The notes: generated from the letters alone by a model not told the origin. Shown: positions 31,261 to 44,536, counted from the first letter of the stretch. The stretch: DNA of 64,000 bases from Orobanche coerulescens (GCA_033398695.1 CM065815.1:14563501-14627500), one strand, 5' to 3'. Translations and numbers: made by a program.

Positions 31261-31955
31261 GATAATCTGCCACGAACCCACCAAATGAAGCGAAAGAACC
31301 GGAAGAGCAGAATAATTGGCAAATAGCATAGCTTGAGAGTTTGAGTAACCAGATGAATTGGATGTGAAAAAGTACATAAAAGGGAAACAGGCAAACATAA
31401 AACATGCACGATGGAGAAAAGAACACACATTCAAACACGCAATTGAATTTACAGCAAGAAACAAGAAAAAGAGAAAAAAGAAAAGAAAAGGAAAAACAAA
31501 CCCAAGATTTTCTTTCACCTGTGTCGAATAACCTCTAACCAGTGATCACAGATTGTGAGAAAGAGATGAATAACTGCGCGGTTCTTCGAAGAGAGAGGAA
31601 CATAAAAATAAAATAAAAGAAAATGGTTAAGAAAGAGAAAGCAACAGAGCATTATGAAGATGAGAAGGCAAGAGAAAATGAATCCGAAGAGACGTAATGT
31701 CGCAGTCGATCGGTTTTTGGTCCGACAGTGTGTAGAGTGTGAGGCGTGGTGGTTTCTTGAAAAGGCGCGCAAGGATGCGTGGCTAATCTCAAATTTAGTG
31801 TGGGGTTTAATGGTTAATATGTACATGCACTTGTTATATCCATAGTTAATACTGTTAAAACAGAATCGCACAAAAATTTAAAGAGACATGTGCCATCTTC
31901 ACATTATTTCTCTTTTTAAAAATTTTTAAAAAATAAATATTTAGTTGGAGGGAAG
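31261..31955. other. No recognised gene
   Basis: Purine-rich plus strand (GAGAAAAAAG types) with short ORFs on both strands that have no recognisable domain. Nothing supported. Confidence 0.4.
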
Positions 31956-31958
31956 TTA

Positions 31959-32298
31959 GGCCCTGTTCTTTTGGACTTATTTTCGATTTTGATTCGATTC
32001 GATTCAATTGATTCGATTCGAGTCAATTCGATTCGATTCGATTCTTCTTATTCTTCTTCTTATTATTATTATTATTAATCTTAATTATTATTGTTATTAT
32101 TACTAATAATATTACTATTATCATTGTTGTTGTTGATTACTATTATTATTATTATTATTATTAATTTTCATTATTATTATTATTATTATTATTTATCCTT
32201 AATATATATTTGATTCGATTGATTCGAGTCCATTCGATTCGATTCGATTCGAATCAGTTCGATTCGATTCAAATTCATTCGATCAAAAGAACAGAGCC
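31959..32298. mobile_element. Tourist-like MITE, 340 bp, with ATTCG and TTA microsatellites
   Basis: The termini GGCCCTGTTCTTTTG and CAAAAGAACAGAGCC are flanked by TTA (31956-31958, 32299-32301). The inside is arms of (GATTC)n/(ATTCG)n around a (TTA)n core. No coding sequence. Confidence 0.8.
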
Positions 32299-32323
32299 TT
32301 AGAGGGTTATTCAATATATAATA

Positions 32324-33025
32324 TCTACTAATTAAAAATTTTCTCTCATTTTATTCTTTTATTTATAACTCAATAGTTTAAATAATTATAATTTTTTCGT
32401 ATTAATTTTATTTTTGATAAAAAATATTTCAAATTAATTCTTACTTCGTACTCTTTAATATGACATCAATATAGTATATATAAAGTAATTTAAATATAAT
32501 AATGATATATTAGATGATTAAAATACTTGCATATAAAAATATTAGAATATTGTAGAAAATATATATTTTTAGTTTATTTTCATAGTTTTGTACTTTAACA
32601 GTTATTTGATTTTTCAGAATTATTTTGTTCTGATGGTAAAATAATAAAATAATTACATTAATGCCAAATTATATAAAAAATTATATTATTAAGAATATGG
32701 ATTGGATACTTTTAATGAAAGTTGATAATAATAAATATAATTTAATTTATTATCTATAAAATTAGATATAAGACTCATATTATCCTACATGAAAAATAAA
32801 ATGCATATGCTTAATTAAATTATGGTTTTCCTATCATGTGCCCCTAGATCACAAGATAAGAATTTATAAATGAAAATAAATCGAACAACAGTTTATGTAT
32901 ATGTGTGTATTGACTCATGTATATTTTATGATAATTTACAATATTATTGAAATTCAATCACATATTACTAATGTAATAAGATATGTAACATTTTACGCCT
33001 TGCATCGCACGGGAGAACATCTAGT
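32324..33025 (+). mobile_element. Candidate non-autonomous Helitron
   Basis: It starts TCTACTAATTAAAAATTTT after an A and ends CTAGT before a T, so the A/T target is kept. About 10 bases before the end lies CCTTGCATCGCACGG, a short hairpin with one mismatch (family form CCGTGC-ATC-GCACGG). No terminal inverted repeat or TSD, as expected for Helitrons. AT-rich, no coding sequence. Confidence 0.5.
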
Positions 33026-34700
33026 TTATATTACATTCAAAATCTCATATATAGTACGTCCTTCTAAATATAGCCAGAGGGACATTTTGGTAGGTGCTCG
33101 TGCATATGTGGTACAATTTGTTGTCTTAATTGCTACGAGAAATCAGAAAGACACAAGAATAGGGTGCATTTTCAAGAAATGGAGACAAATATAACCAAAA
33201 ACGAGCAATAGCGTAGCAGCCCAAAAATTGACGAGTATGAACGAACTTTTCTAAATCATAAATTATATAAATGTATTAATTTCTTCATAGGCGTGTTTAG
33301 AAGTTGAATATTACAGAAGGAGTGGTCAAGGGCGGAGTCGAGCCTCTCGCAAGTCTCTAAGATCGTCCGTTAATTTTTTTCATTATATTCAGGTTGTATT
33401 TCCCCATTTTTAAATACATAAATGTAATCTCATTCGTCCATTTTTTAAATCATAACTCCGTCCATGGAAGTACCAGATAATAATGGAATGTGATGGAAAT
33501 AATTTTTTATATTAAAATCTTCCTTATCTCGTCTTGAATTGAGGGATGAAAGTTTGGAATTGATTTTCTACACACATGATCCGCTACAAATGTTTCTAAA
33601 TTGGAAAATTTATTTCCATACAGATATCAATATTTGAGTAACTGCAATGTTTGAGCTAGCTTTGCATTTATGGAGCACTTCAAAAATTTTTTATACCACG
33701 AGTCATTCAGACCCGGGCGATGCCCCGGGCTGTATATGATGGTATTATATATTTAAATTGTTATTGTTCAGCACAAATTTTCTTCATTTTGATTATGGAT
33801 CCGTCATTTATTTTCGTCATTTTATATTCGGGACGTATTTTTGTCATTGTATATATAAGTTGTCATGGTAGCATACATTTTGTAGCATGATACGTATTTA
33901 AAATAGTTTATTGACATGTAATCTTTTAAGATGTATTTTTTACGTAATATTTGTTGTCTATTTATTTTGGTATTGACTCTATCATTTTTAATTGGAACTA
34001 ACTAATATTAATACATTGGGCTAAGTTATAACTATTTCTTATGATAATGATGCGACGATGCACATGTTTGTATAGAAGTTTTCATAGATTTAAAATACGT
34101 GCGATGCATGGGCTATATAGAAGTTTTCATAGCGTAATATTCGGCATTTATTTTCGTCATTTTATATTTAAGTTTTCATGGTGTCACACATTCATGCTTT
34201 ATACGTACTTAGAATACTTTATCGTTGCATACTGTATATAAGTTTTTATATCGTAATCTTCTTAACTTATTTTCGTCAATAAATATCTAAGTTCTAATGG
34301 AATCACAATACAAAGCATGGCACACATTTAAAATAGTTTATTGACATTAAAGAGTATATGTGAAGAGATTTTTTCAAGATGTTACATTGAAAAAGTCTAT
34401 TCACATGTAATTTTAATATGTATAAGTTACATAAATTATTTTAAATATGAAGCGATGACATTAATGTTGGAGACCTTTTATATTCATCCACGTGCAATGC
34501 ACATGTTTGGGATCGACTCAGACCCATGCGATGCACTCAGGTTGGATCTAATTGTTTTTTTCGTAATGTTCGGGACTAATTTTCGGTTCATGTTTGAAAC
34601 TCTCATTTTTTTTGTGAAAGACGTACTTCGTTGTTCAAATAAATTACATTATTAAAAGCGAACTATAAAACAAATTTCCTTTTTAACAAAACTATACAAA
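33026..34700. repeat. Degenerate dispersed repeats with GTGCGATGCAC cores
   Basis: Several short cores related to CCCGTGCGATGCACGGG (33712, 34048, 34100, 34490, 34525) alternate with TTTTCGTCATTTTATAT and GAAGTTTTCATAG words. It looks like decayed Helitron-associated repeats. The small ORFs here have no support. Confidence 0.45.
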
Positions 34701-34772
34701 CATAAAACATTAAAGTCATTAGTATATTCAAGAGTATAAATTATAATTCGTATAATAAATTATAATTCGTAT

Positions 34773-34970
34773 AGTAAAATATTGCATGTTTAATTTGTAA
34801 CGTACTATTAATATGAATGCCAGGTATTCATCTATATTGACACCGGTGGCCGTGGCGTTATTCTTGTTGTTGTTGTTCTTCTTGTTGTCTTTGTCGTTGT
34901 TGTTCATTGGCATTTTGCATGTTTTGTTCTTGATACAATTTTCGTTACTTGTCAATCTCTTTCTTTAATG
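34773..34970 (-). repeat. 198-bp direct duplication, copy 1
   Basis: Matches 35584-35781 with small changes. On the minus strand it encodes a Gln/Asn-rich end (LCQEQNMQKANEQ-like). Confidence 0.8.
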
Positions 34971-35583
34971 TGAAGAGGTTTTTTTGCAAAATGTTATATT
35001 TAAATGAGGCTTTTCATATGTAATCTTTTAATGTGAGTAACTTACATACATTATTTTTTGATTAATGCATTATTACAATATTTTTCCATAAACTATAATA
35101 TCGAATTTGGAGCATTCATTAGTAACTCATTCTAAGTATTTACAGTATGACGACATAAATCACATGATCTCAAACTCAAATGAATAATACTTACCTCGTG
35201 ATATGTGGATAACATTTGAAATACAATTTTCTTCTCCTTTATATACTTCTTCGATTTAGAAGATTCTCATTGTTATGATGATAGTGTGAAAATATTTTTA
35301 TTATATATTTATTATATACTACCATTTGCAATATGTAACATCGACATAATTTACACAGTCATATCAAATATCAAAGTCACACAATATTCCAAGACGTTTA
35401 ATTAAAAAAGTGACATTAACACAACGCAAGACAAAAAACTACATTAAGAGCAAAAATATTAAAATGCACCAACAAAGTGTAGTAATAATTATTGACAAAA
35501 AATTGAATGCTCGTCACATCATTTTCAATAAATTTACTTGCTAACGAATCAATAGTATTAGCCCGTTTATCGGTATTACATAA
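34971..35583. other. AT-rich spacer between duplicated segments
   Basis: No coding or structural feature seen. Confidence 0.4.
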
Positions 35584-35781
35584 AGTAAAATATTGCATGT
35601 TTAATTTGTAACGTACTATTAATATGAATGCTAAGTATTCATCCCACCGGTGTACGGCGTTGATCTTGTTGTTGTTGTTGTTGTTTTTGTTGTTGTTGTC
35701 TTTGTCGTTGTTGTTCATTGGCCTTTTGCATGTTTTGTTCTTGACATAATTTTTGTAACTTCTCGATCTCTTTCTTTAATG
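35584..35781 (-). repeat. 198-bp direct duplication, copy 2
   Basis: Partner of 34773-34970. Together with 35782-35800 the minus strand reads ALKKEIEKLQKLCQEQ and then a Gln run and a stop. This resembles the coiled-coil end of plant En/Spm (Ptta-type) transposase proteins; it is a fragment only. Confidence 0.7.
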
Positions 35782-36160
35782 CTTCTTGATGCGCTACAAA
35801 AAAAATAGATATAGTTGATCGTTAGTAACTTAAATACAGTTAATCAATATATTGCATTTTCGATCAAAGTAAAAATATTCGTGCATGTTCCACTTAATTG
35901 ATAAGACAACGATGTGTAGGATCTCTTAAACCATTAGAAAAGATGATGTTACTACCAAATCTCCTAAGCCACCATCTTTATGTCCTACATTGTTACACAA
36001 AAAATACACGTGAAATTTACATAAAATAATATAAATCAATATGCTAAATAAGTAAGACGATATGATGCTTACTTTACCACCATAATAAGTTGTAGCCCAA
36101 TGTGCACGCGGTGTGGAGGAAGTTGTGGTTTGTTGTGTGATTTTTGACACATTATATAGT
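35782..36160 (-). pseudogene. Possible transposase fragment (Ptta/En-Spm-like C-terminus)
   Basis: The minus strand has short coding-looking blocks, SKITQQTTTSSTPRAHWATT and EALKKEIEKL, separated by intron-like AT-rich DNA. Weak resemblance to CACTA-associated plant transposase proteins. No catalytic motif. Confidence 0.3.
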
Positions 36161-36782
36161 TGATAAAATATTTATAACTCATGGACGGGAAGGTAAAAAG
36201 ACTAACCACTAATTGGTGTGTTTAATTTATGCATTCATGGCATTTTTGGTTTGTATTCTTCGTGTTTAATGTGCACGATTCCTATGTACTTACCCTTATG
36301 CATGACTATTAAATCAATGTACTAACACATGAAACTTTCACATTTCACTTTCACTTCATGAAACATTTATTGTGAGCACTTTGCATTTATAAGACAACTT
36401 AAGCTTTTAGTATATAAGATATTACACAAAGGCAAAAGAATCAAGCATTTAGGAAAAGCTTCAAGATTGAATTAATATACCTTCCTCTAATTCGGAGCAA
36501 TTGAGTCCAAGAAGATCTCTCAAGAGATGTCAAATCACAATACTTTCAAAAGCCTAATTTTCTCTGTATCGTTCCAATTTTATCGGATGTCAACGAAAGG
36601 ACCTTTCAAAAGCATCTCACTGATTAACCCTAGGTTCTTAACCCAACTCTTTTCTCCCACCAATTCAATCGTATGGGTTAGTTGTGTAATGTGAAATGAG
36701 AAAAGTATTTAGGGTATTAATATGTCTGATTAGGCTAATTATTGGATGGAATTGATTGGAAATCTGGTAGTTTTCTTGAACT
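36161..36782. other. Intergenic DNA, nothing recognised
   Basis: AT-rich, short ORFs only. Ends at the family D LTR start. Confidence 0.4.
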
Positions 36783-37302
36783 TGTAATATCCGGTATTTT
36801 CGTTTTCCGTTATCTGGGATTGTGTGTGTTTTGACGCCGGAATGTTGGAGTGGTTTCTATCGTGATGCTCTATTTGTTACTATCGTATAGCCATTTTAGT
36901 CGGGTGCGTTTTGTTGTTACGTGCGTTTCTTTGATTAATGTGTGCATGTGATGTGGTATGTTATGTTTCGTTATTTGCTCGTTATTGTTTTGAATCATAG
37001 CTGGTGCGTTAGTGTGACCGAAACGTTGTCGAACGCCTAATCGGACTGTCGGAATGATCGAGTCCCGACCGCAGGGCCTGGCCGAGTTATGGCCACAATG
37101 CACTGCCTGTTACGACCGTAATATATGGCCGATTACGGCCGTAATGCCTTGTCGGTTACGGACATAAGGCTCCCGCACAGGTTGGGCACTAACCCAGGGA
37201 TGATCGGGTACGACCGTAATGTGTGGCCGGGTACGGCGTAATGCCCGGTTACGGCCGTAAGGCTTTGCCCGGTAACGTCCGTGATGTGCCGAGTGTTTTG
37301 GG
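36783..37302 (+). repeat. Family D LTR, left part (U3)
   Basis: Starts TGTAATATCCGG, like family A, but the rest differs. Carries several copies of the palindrome TTACGGCCGTAA and variants (37109-37282). Interrupted by gypsy-2 at TTGGG (37298-37302). Confidence 0.75.
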
Positions 37303-39674
37303 TGTAATATCCGGATTTATTACGGTGTATTTCATATGTATTCAAATCATGTATTATTCGGATTGATGGTTTTGATTATCGGAGTATGATATTTCGTGCA
37401 TTGACATCATTGTACATAAGTATAGAACTTGCAAAATTGTTCAAGCAACCTCGTGATAGCGCACGCTAAGAATGTATCTTAACGCGCGCTATCGGGCCAT
37501 TATTAGCGCACGCTATGCAGGTATGAGTAACGTGCGCTAAGGACTCAATTATTGAGCGAGACAGCTAGCTCATGCGCCAGCGGGACATGGGTCCGGATAA
37601 GATTCCGGCTGACGCACCCGGACAAATTCTGAAGTCAACCATTATTAGCGCACGCTAAGGGATGCTTAGTAGCGTGCGCTAACTTGTCAATAATGCAGAA
37701 TATTATAAATGGGACAACAACCGCTTGGGCTTTCATTTCCTTCGTCTATACTTCATCCTTGAGAGTCCAGAGAGCAAGAATCTCCCTTCTAAACACTTAG
37801 AACATTTATGAGTGATCATTGAATGATTGAGTATCACTTGTGAGTGATCATTGAAGAGAAGTACCACCTTGGAGGGGCACATAACCAACCGGAGTCGGAT
37901 TACACCTTGTGGTTCAGTGATTTTGGCATATTAAGGTATGTTCATCCTATCACCAGTCTTAGATTTGGATTTCCAATGGATATGATGATCATGTTAACGA
38001 GATATTGAATTTCATTAGTGAATTATTTCAACAACATCATGTTTAGAAGATTGGGATGTCTACAATTACGATATTATTGTTGGAACCTTGAAGTTGGAAT
38101 CCTAGTACTTCAAATGATGAGAGAAATATTCGGAAGTTAACAATCCATATGATTTATGTTATCTTTGTGATCATGATTTGGAAAAGATGTTATAAGAACT
38201 TAAAGGAAGAATCATCTTAGGAAATATTCTTTCGTATAAGTCGGAATTGTTAGTTCACCTCAAGATGAAGTCTGAATATGTATAATGATAGTAGCATCTA
38301 ATACATCAACCGGAGATCACCAACTTTGCATGAGAATTGTAATCAAGATGGATTATGGTGTCATGATGATTATACGTATATTTGCATCTTGAAGTTGATA
38401 TCATCCTGGAGATCATTCATAAGAGTAAGAACTTGGTATTCATGGAAGTAACATGAATTATCACGAAGGATTTCATTGTTTCGATCATGGCAAGAATTTC
38501 TTGCTCGGCGAAAGCGCCATGCGAAGATAGCGCACGCTATGATATGCGCTTAACGTGCGCTATCGAGTACTAGTTAGCGTGCGCTACGTTTGGTACGTAA
38601 CGTACGCTAGACCATCAGTCGAGTCAGTTGGCTGATCAGTGAAGTACTGACCATGCATAGTTAGCGTGCGCTAGTCTTTGTTGTTTGCGTGCGCTATCGG
38701 GCAGACGTAACACACGCTACACAGAATACTTAGCGTGCGCTAAGCTATTCGGGCAGATTGCAGTTTATGAACTTTTGACCGTTAATCGAATTGTTAAACA
38801 TTTGTACGACGTGAGATAAATCCTATATTATTTCTTTTGCTAAGGTTTGGTCTAGTTACGTGATTGATTGAGGAGGACGATCGTCGAGTGTTCATTTCCG
38901 TGGAAGTGTTGTTATTGTCTTCAAATCGAGGCAAGTACCTTAATGGTTTTACGTATTGTTGTTATACATATTGTCGTGCATGTATGTCGTTATTGTATGT
39001 CCACCTCGTGTTGGTCCGACGGGATCATCGGGGGATCTATGCTAGCGTCTGTTGGATCATCGGACGGGGTTTTTCCACCACGGGTTGGTCCGACGGATCA
39101 TCGTGGGTTCTAGGCAGTGAACGCTGGATCGATGGAATTACCATGTGTATGTATTGATATCATGTTGTGATTATCAGTTGTGTATGTTATGTTTGAGTTT
39201 CTCGTAGGAGAAGACTCGTTGGTATTTTATCGTTTACGTTATTATTATTATTCACCGTGAGATATGAATAATATGTTGTGGTACTTGTACTAGCATCGTT
39301 GTGCTAACCCCTTCGGGGGTGAACATTTTGTTTGTGTTCAGGATCCAGGAGAGCGGGGAAACAACCACTGGAACTGTATGACGACGAGGGTGCAGAGTGA
39401 TGTCCCGACCGGGTTTATTTATCTGTTGTTTATTCGTTATTTCAATAAGTACTCGAGTACAAAGTCATTTGTGATGATTTGGATTTGCTGATGTATTATT
39501 GAGTTCTGTTGAACAATTGTACTGTTTCTGTATTTGGTCAGAACTGATGTACTGTAATTCCGTTATTTTCATTCGTTAGTACCTTTTTATGCTTGTTCAA
39601 TTCTTCAGCCTTGTAAATCCTTATGTAAAGGATTTACAGCGCTGTAATATTCCCGAATATATTGGGGTGTTACG
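37303..39674 (+). repeat. Gypsy-2 5' LTR (family A)
   Basis: 2372 bp. Same motif clusters and TATA box as the gypsy-1 LTR. In this copy many CAG/CTG words that are scrambled in gypsy-1 are intact (for example GTCAGTTGGCTGATCAGTG near 38622). Confidence 0.92.
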
Positions 39675-39678
39675 ACTA

Positions 39679-39690
39679 TGGTATCAGAGC
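39679..39690 (+). promoter_or_regulatory. Gypsy-2 primer binding site
   Basis: TGGTATCAGAGC, four bases inside the 5' LTR; complement to initiator Met-tRNA. Confidence 0.88.
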
Positions 39691-39908
39691 TAAGATTATG
39701 GATATCTTGGCCGTTGGGTTAAAATAGGGGTCATTTATGTCTTTTGGGGTAACCGGCCGTGAATGACATCACTGCACTGCCTACGTCTTCATGCGAACAG
39801 TGGTTGTAAGTTCCTAAACTCTATCTCGTTCTTTACATATTGTATCTCTTTATACTCGAATATTAGAACGATGTTGTTTCCTGTATATTGAGTATTTATG
39901 CTTACAGC

Positions 39909-40809
39909 ATGTTGAGAGGCGGACGTGGACGTGGTCGCGGTCGTGGACGCGGACGAAGAAATGCCGAAAGGGAGGCGTCGCCTTCTAACCAGGCCAGTCA
40001 TAGCTCCGGCGAGCCGCAACAATCTATTAATATTGAACCAGATCCTGCTGTACCAGAGATCCTTCGTCAAGTGGTGAACCAGATGACTCAGTTCGCCCAG
40101 GTCGTGGACCGAATGCAAGTGGCGGTGGGACTACAACAGGGAGAGAGACAGCAAGGGATCCCAGATATGGGAAATCGAGGTGACCGGTGGCTGCAAGAAG
40201 TGGCGAAGATGCAACCACCCAAATTCGACGGTATTTCTGAGACTCCCACCTGGGATCATTGGTTAAAGGAGCTGGAGAAAATCTTTGCCGGAATCAACTG
40301 CCCAGACGACCGGAGAGCCTCTATCGCTCAATATTTTCTGATAGGGGAAGCGTCCGAATGGTGGGAAGCCATCCGGACTGTAGACCATGATGCCGATTGG
40401 ACAGAGTTTAGATTGATGATGGAAGCTCGGATTGCCCTCGTCCGTGAGGGAAGCCAAAGTTCGGGAGTTTTTCTCGCTCTTCTACGATGTGCAGATCCCG
40501 TGCGATCAAGGCGTTTAACCAAAGAATGGCATTTGTTCGACATCCGGTCGTAATGATGCGAAATGATGATTCATTTCGATATGAGAATGAAACGAAGTCA
40601 GGTACATGTCCGGATTCGAATGTACCACACTCCGCCAATACCAGGATAAGGCGTTGGCATATGAGATCAAGGAAGCAGCCATGGAGAAATTTGCGGAAAC
40701 CAAGAAACAGAAAGTCTCTGTACTTTTACAGAGCACAAGAACAGCGGGCCCCGTAAGGCCCAGTCATCCTTTCACTCTTTCAGAAACCTCCGCACTACTA
40801 GGAGCGTAA
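39909..40809 (+). pseudogene. Gypsy-2 gag, frameshifted
   Basis: The ATG at 39909 starts the Arg/Gly-rich N-terminus. The gag core is open to about 40430 (PPKFDGISETPTWDHWLKEL, FLIGEASEWWEAI). Frame changes near 40430, 40490 and 40600 precede the segment MSGFECTTLRQYQDKALAYE. The knuckle region after 40730 is scrambled. Confidence 0.87.
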
Positions 40810-41099
40810 AGAACTTTGGGGCGACATCAACTTTTACCGATGTTACCAGAAATGCTTTAAGCGCCGACGGGCACTATCGACGGAATTGCCCCCTTCTGCC
40901 GTGACTTGTTTTTAATGTGGAGAGAGGACATCGGGCGGTGTTTTGTGAAGTGGCTGCAAAGTCTTTAGAGCCCGTACACCACGGCCCAGAAGGAGGCCGG
41001 TATTCCACAGACGCAAGGCAAAGTGTTCGGATGCCTCGGAATTTTGGCCGCGGGCGAGGCAGAGGACAATGGGACCGAAAGGGGACATTGAGTGCCGGA

Positions 41100-41520
41100 T
41101 CTGCTCCCCACGCCTCATGCGAGATGAGGAGGACAGACGATCGTGATGTCATTGCCGCATCGTGCATCGTCCAGATCCTTTCCCAGCCGATTAGCGTTTT
41201 ATTTGATACAGAGCTACACATTCTTTCATATCCTTGTCTTGTGTAAATCGTTTGAATATTTCCGGTTTTCATGCTTGTGAACCTTATGTGGTTGGGTTAC
41301 CGAGTGGAGAGAGGATTGTCGGAAATTTAGAAACTAGAAATTTCCCTGTATCATTTGGAGGCAGAGAGTGGCTCTCAAACCTGATCGTGATAGAAATGCA
41401 AGGAGATGACCTGATACTCGGAGACGATTGGCTTAATCGCAGACGAGCAATTGTAAACTACCGAAGGATGAATATCTCATTGTCGACGATGGTTCCGAGA
41501 TTCGTTTGAGGGATGGAAAC
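41100..41520 (+). pseudogene. Gypsy-2 protease region
   Basis: VLFDTELHILSYPCLV near 41190-41240 stands where a D-S/T-G aspartic site is expected, so the site is damaged. The later part, EMQGDDLILGDDWLNRRRAI (about 41393-41452), is the conserved retropepsin C-terminal part. Confidence 0.7.
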
Positions 41521-41584
41521 CGAAGCTCGGGAAAGTTGATCAAGGCGATGAAAGTCAAATTGTTGAAACAAGGTCAGATGCATC

Positions 41585-42840
41585 GTGTTACGCAATGAAG
41601 AAAGAAGACGAAATTGTGGAACTTTCATCCATTCCTGTTGTGAACGAATTTCCGGATGTGTTTACCGACGAGTTACTGGACTACCTCCACGAAGGGATGT
41701 GGAATTTACTATTGAGTGGAACCCAGAGCGACACCAATTTCTAAGGCGCCGTATCGTATGGCACCTACCGAGATGTACGAATGAAGAAGCGGTGGAGGAG
41801 TTCTTGGACAAGGGCTATATTCAACAAGCGATTCACCCCGGGAGCGCCGATTCTTTTGTCCGAAAGAAGGATGGATCGCTCCGATCGTATTGACTATCGA
41901 GAGCCGAACAAGATGACGATTAAGAACAAGTATCCGTTGCCACGGATTGATGATTTGTTTGACCTTGCAAGGAGCAACGATTTTCTAAGATCGATCTGAG
42001 ATCGTGATACCATCAATCGAGGATTAAGGAGTCTCGATGTTCCAAATCGGCGTAACTCGCTACGGCATTATGAGTTTGTAGTGATGCCGTTTGGTCTCAC
42101 TAACGCACTTGTATTTATGCAATTGATGAACCGTGTGTTCATTGAATTTTGGATAAATTTGTGGTCGTGTTTATTGATGACATTCGTGTATTCTAAGAGT
42201 CCTAAGAACATGCGGCATTTGCGGATTGTATTGGAACTCTTGAGAAACGAGCAATTGTACGCCAAACTTTCTAAATGTGAATTAAGCTAAAGGAAGTAAT
42301 GTTCCTCGGCCATGTGGTGTCGGCTAAAGGAGTCCGAGTAGATCCTCGGAAGATCGAAGCAATATTGGATTGGAAGCCTCCAAAGAATGTGAAAGAGGTC
42401 CGAAGCTTCTTAAGACTTGCTGGATATTATCGTCGATTCGTGGAAGGGTTTTCTAAAATTTCCGCCCACTTACTCGACTTCTGCAGAAAACTCAAAAGTT
42501 TGAGTGGAACGAGTCGTGTCGACTAGTTTTGATGAGTTAAAGAAGAGATTGACGACGGCACCGATTCTATCACTTCCGCAGAGGAACCAAGGATTCATAG
42601 TTTACTGATGATGCTTCAATCAAGGACTTGGGTGCGTGTTGATGCGTAATGATAAGGTGATCGCTTATGCGTCGCGACAACCGAAACCTTATGAAGTGAA
42701 TTACCCGCACATGATTTGGAGCTAGCAAGGCAGTGGTTTTGCCTTGAAGATTTGGAGGCATTATCTCAGACGGACTCACTATCGATCTTTACGGATCATA
42801 AGAGTCTCAAGTACATATTCATGTAAAGAGTTGAACATGC
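41585..42840 (+). pseudogene. Gypsy-2 reverse transcriptase and RNase H, frameshifted
   Basis: Fragments in all three frames: [38 protein letters not shown], then [36 protein letters not shown] and the RNase H start near 42600. The FIDD box region near 42170 is shifted. Nearly every break is a 1-3 base change next to a CAG or CTG that is present in gypsy-1. Confidence 0.85.
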
Positions 42841-44501
42841 GGCAAAGAAGATGGTTGGAACTGATTAAGGACTATGACTTGGAGATTTTATATCATCCAG
42901 GCAAAGCAAATGTAGTGGCCGATGCACTTAGCCGCAAACCTGTCTCTATTCAGATGCTGGAGACGCTGACATCCCAACTTAGCCTTCAACGAGAGATGAT
43001 TCGTGAAGGAATTGAGGTATGGTTACAAAGAGTCCAAGGACAACTGTGCGTGATGGAGATAACTTCATCTTTAACCGAAGAAATCAAATCTAGACAGGCA
43101 GATAATCCTCTGATGATTCAGTTGCATGATGAAGTGATCAAAGGAAAGGCCCCCGGATTCATAATTCATGACGATGGAGTTTTGAGATTTCAGAACCGAC
43201 TCTGCGTTCCCGATGTTGATGTTCTGAAACAGACGATTATGAAGGAAGCTCATAGTTCGCCCTATTCTATCCACCCGGGCACCAGTAAAATGTATAAGGA
43301 CTTGAAGCAGAATTTCTGGTGGGGCAACATGAAGCAAGACGTAGCGGACTATGTTTCGAAATGCTTGACTTGTCAGCAGGTTAAGATCGAGCATCAACGG
43401 CCTGCTGGAATGTTGAAGCCGCTCCCGATTCCTGAATGGAAGTGGGAGGACATATCAATGGACTTTATCACTAATATGCCGAAAACCAGGACAGGAATGA
43501 ACATGATTTGGGTGATAGTTGATCGTTTAACCAAATCGGCTCATTTTCTAGGCATTAAGGATACGTGGGGACCAGAGAGGTTGGCACGAGTCTTTATTTC
43601 GGAGATAGTTCGATTGCATGGTACGCCGAAGACCATTGTTTCTGATCGAGACGGCCGTTTTGTGTCTCACTTTTGGAAGGCAGTTCATAAGGCCTTGGGG
43701 ACCGAATTGAACTTCAGTACAGCTTATCACCCGCAGTCTGACGGACAATCTGAGAGAACTATACAAACGGTGGAAGATATGCTAAGGGCCTGTGCCTTAG
43801 ATTGGTCAAACGATTGGGAAGTTCATCTACCATTGATTGAATTTACTTACAACAATAGTTGGCATGCTTCCATTAAGATGGCACCGTTTGAGGCATTATA
43901 CGGAAGGAGATGCAGATCGCCCTTATGTTGGGACGATTCATCGCACTTGATCGGAACAGAACCAGAGTTGATCGAGCAGACTCGAGAGAAGATAGCCTTG
44001 ATTCATGAAAGGCTGTTGAGTGCCCAGAGTCGCCAGAAATCCTATGCGGACGTACGCCGCCGCCCATTGGAGTTCAGTACTAGAGATCACGTACTTTTGA
44101 AGGTTTCTCCTACCCGGGGAATCTTTCGTTTCGGTAGGAAAGGAAAGCTGAGTCCGAGATATATCGGACCATTTGAGATCCTCGAGAGAGTTGGGGAGTT
44201 GGCATACAGATTAGCATTACCGCCGTCATTGTGCCATGTTCATAACGTGTTCCACGTATCCCAGTTGCGGAGATATATTCCAGATCCTAGTCATATCATC
44301 GATTTCGGAGAGATCGAAGTTGAACAGGATGGGACGTTTGAAGAAAGACCAGTCAAGATACTCGAGAGTCGAGTTAAGCAACTGAGGAACAAGTCAATCG
44401 TTTTGGTCAAAGTTCAGTGGTCACGTCATGGAACGGAAGAAGCCACCTGGGAAACGGAAGCTGATATGAAGTCCAGATATCCCGAGTTATTTTCGTCTTG
44501 A
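42832..44501 (+). CDS. Gypsy-2 RNase H end, integrase and chromodomain
   Basis: Open to the TGA at 44499-44501. It begins with the RNase H end ([28 protein letters not shown]). Integrase zinc finger (KCLTCQQVK), core with D (MDFITNMP), D ([12 protein letters not shown]) and E ([19 protein letters not shown]). Then [20 protein letters not shown] and a chromodomain-like C-terminus ([16 protein letters not shown] ... [12 protein letters not shown]). The chromodomain would target insertion to marked chromatin. As part of a polyprotein it has no start codon of its own. Confidence 0.9.
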
Positions 44502-44521
44502 GTTTCGGGACGAAACTCCTT

Positions 44522-44536
44522 TTTAGTAGGAGAGTA
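44522..44536 (+). promoter_or_regulatory. Gypsy-2 polypurine tract
   Basis: TTTAGTAGGAGAGTA directly before the 3' LTR TGTAATATCC. Same place and sequence type in gypsy-1 (10946-10959). Confidence 0.7.

Noticed and set aside
31216..31871. Phe-rich minus-strand ORFs resembling membrane proteins
   Set aside because: They are the complement of a purine-rich low-complexity stretch; frames overlap and no homology is recognised.
32895..33194. 99-aa plus-strand ORF
   Set aside because: Overlaps the end of the Helitron candidate and has no coding character.
34041..34655. ORFs of 66 and 104 aa
   Set aside because: Chance ORFs in degenerate AT-rich repeats.
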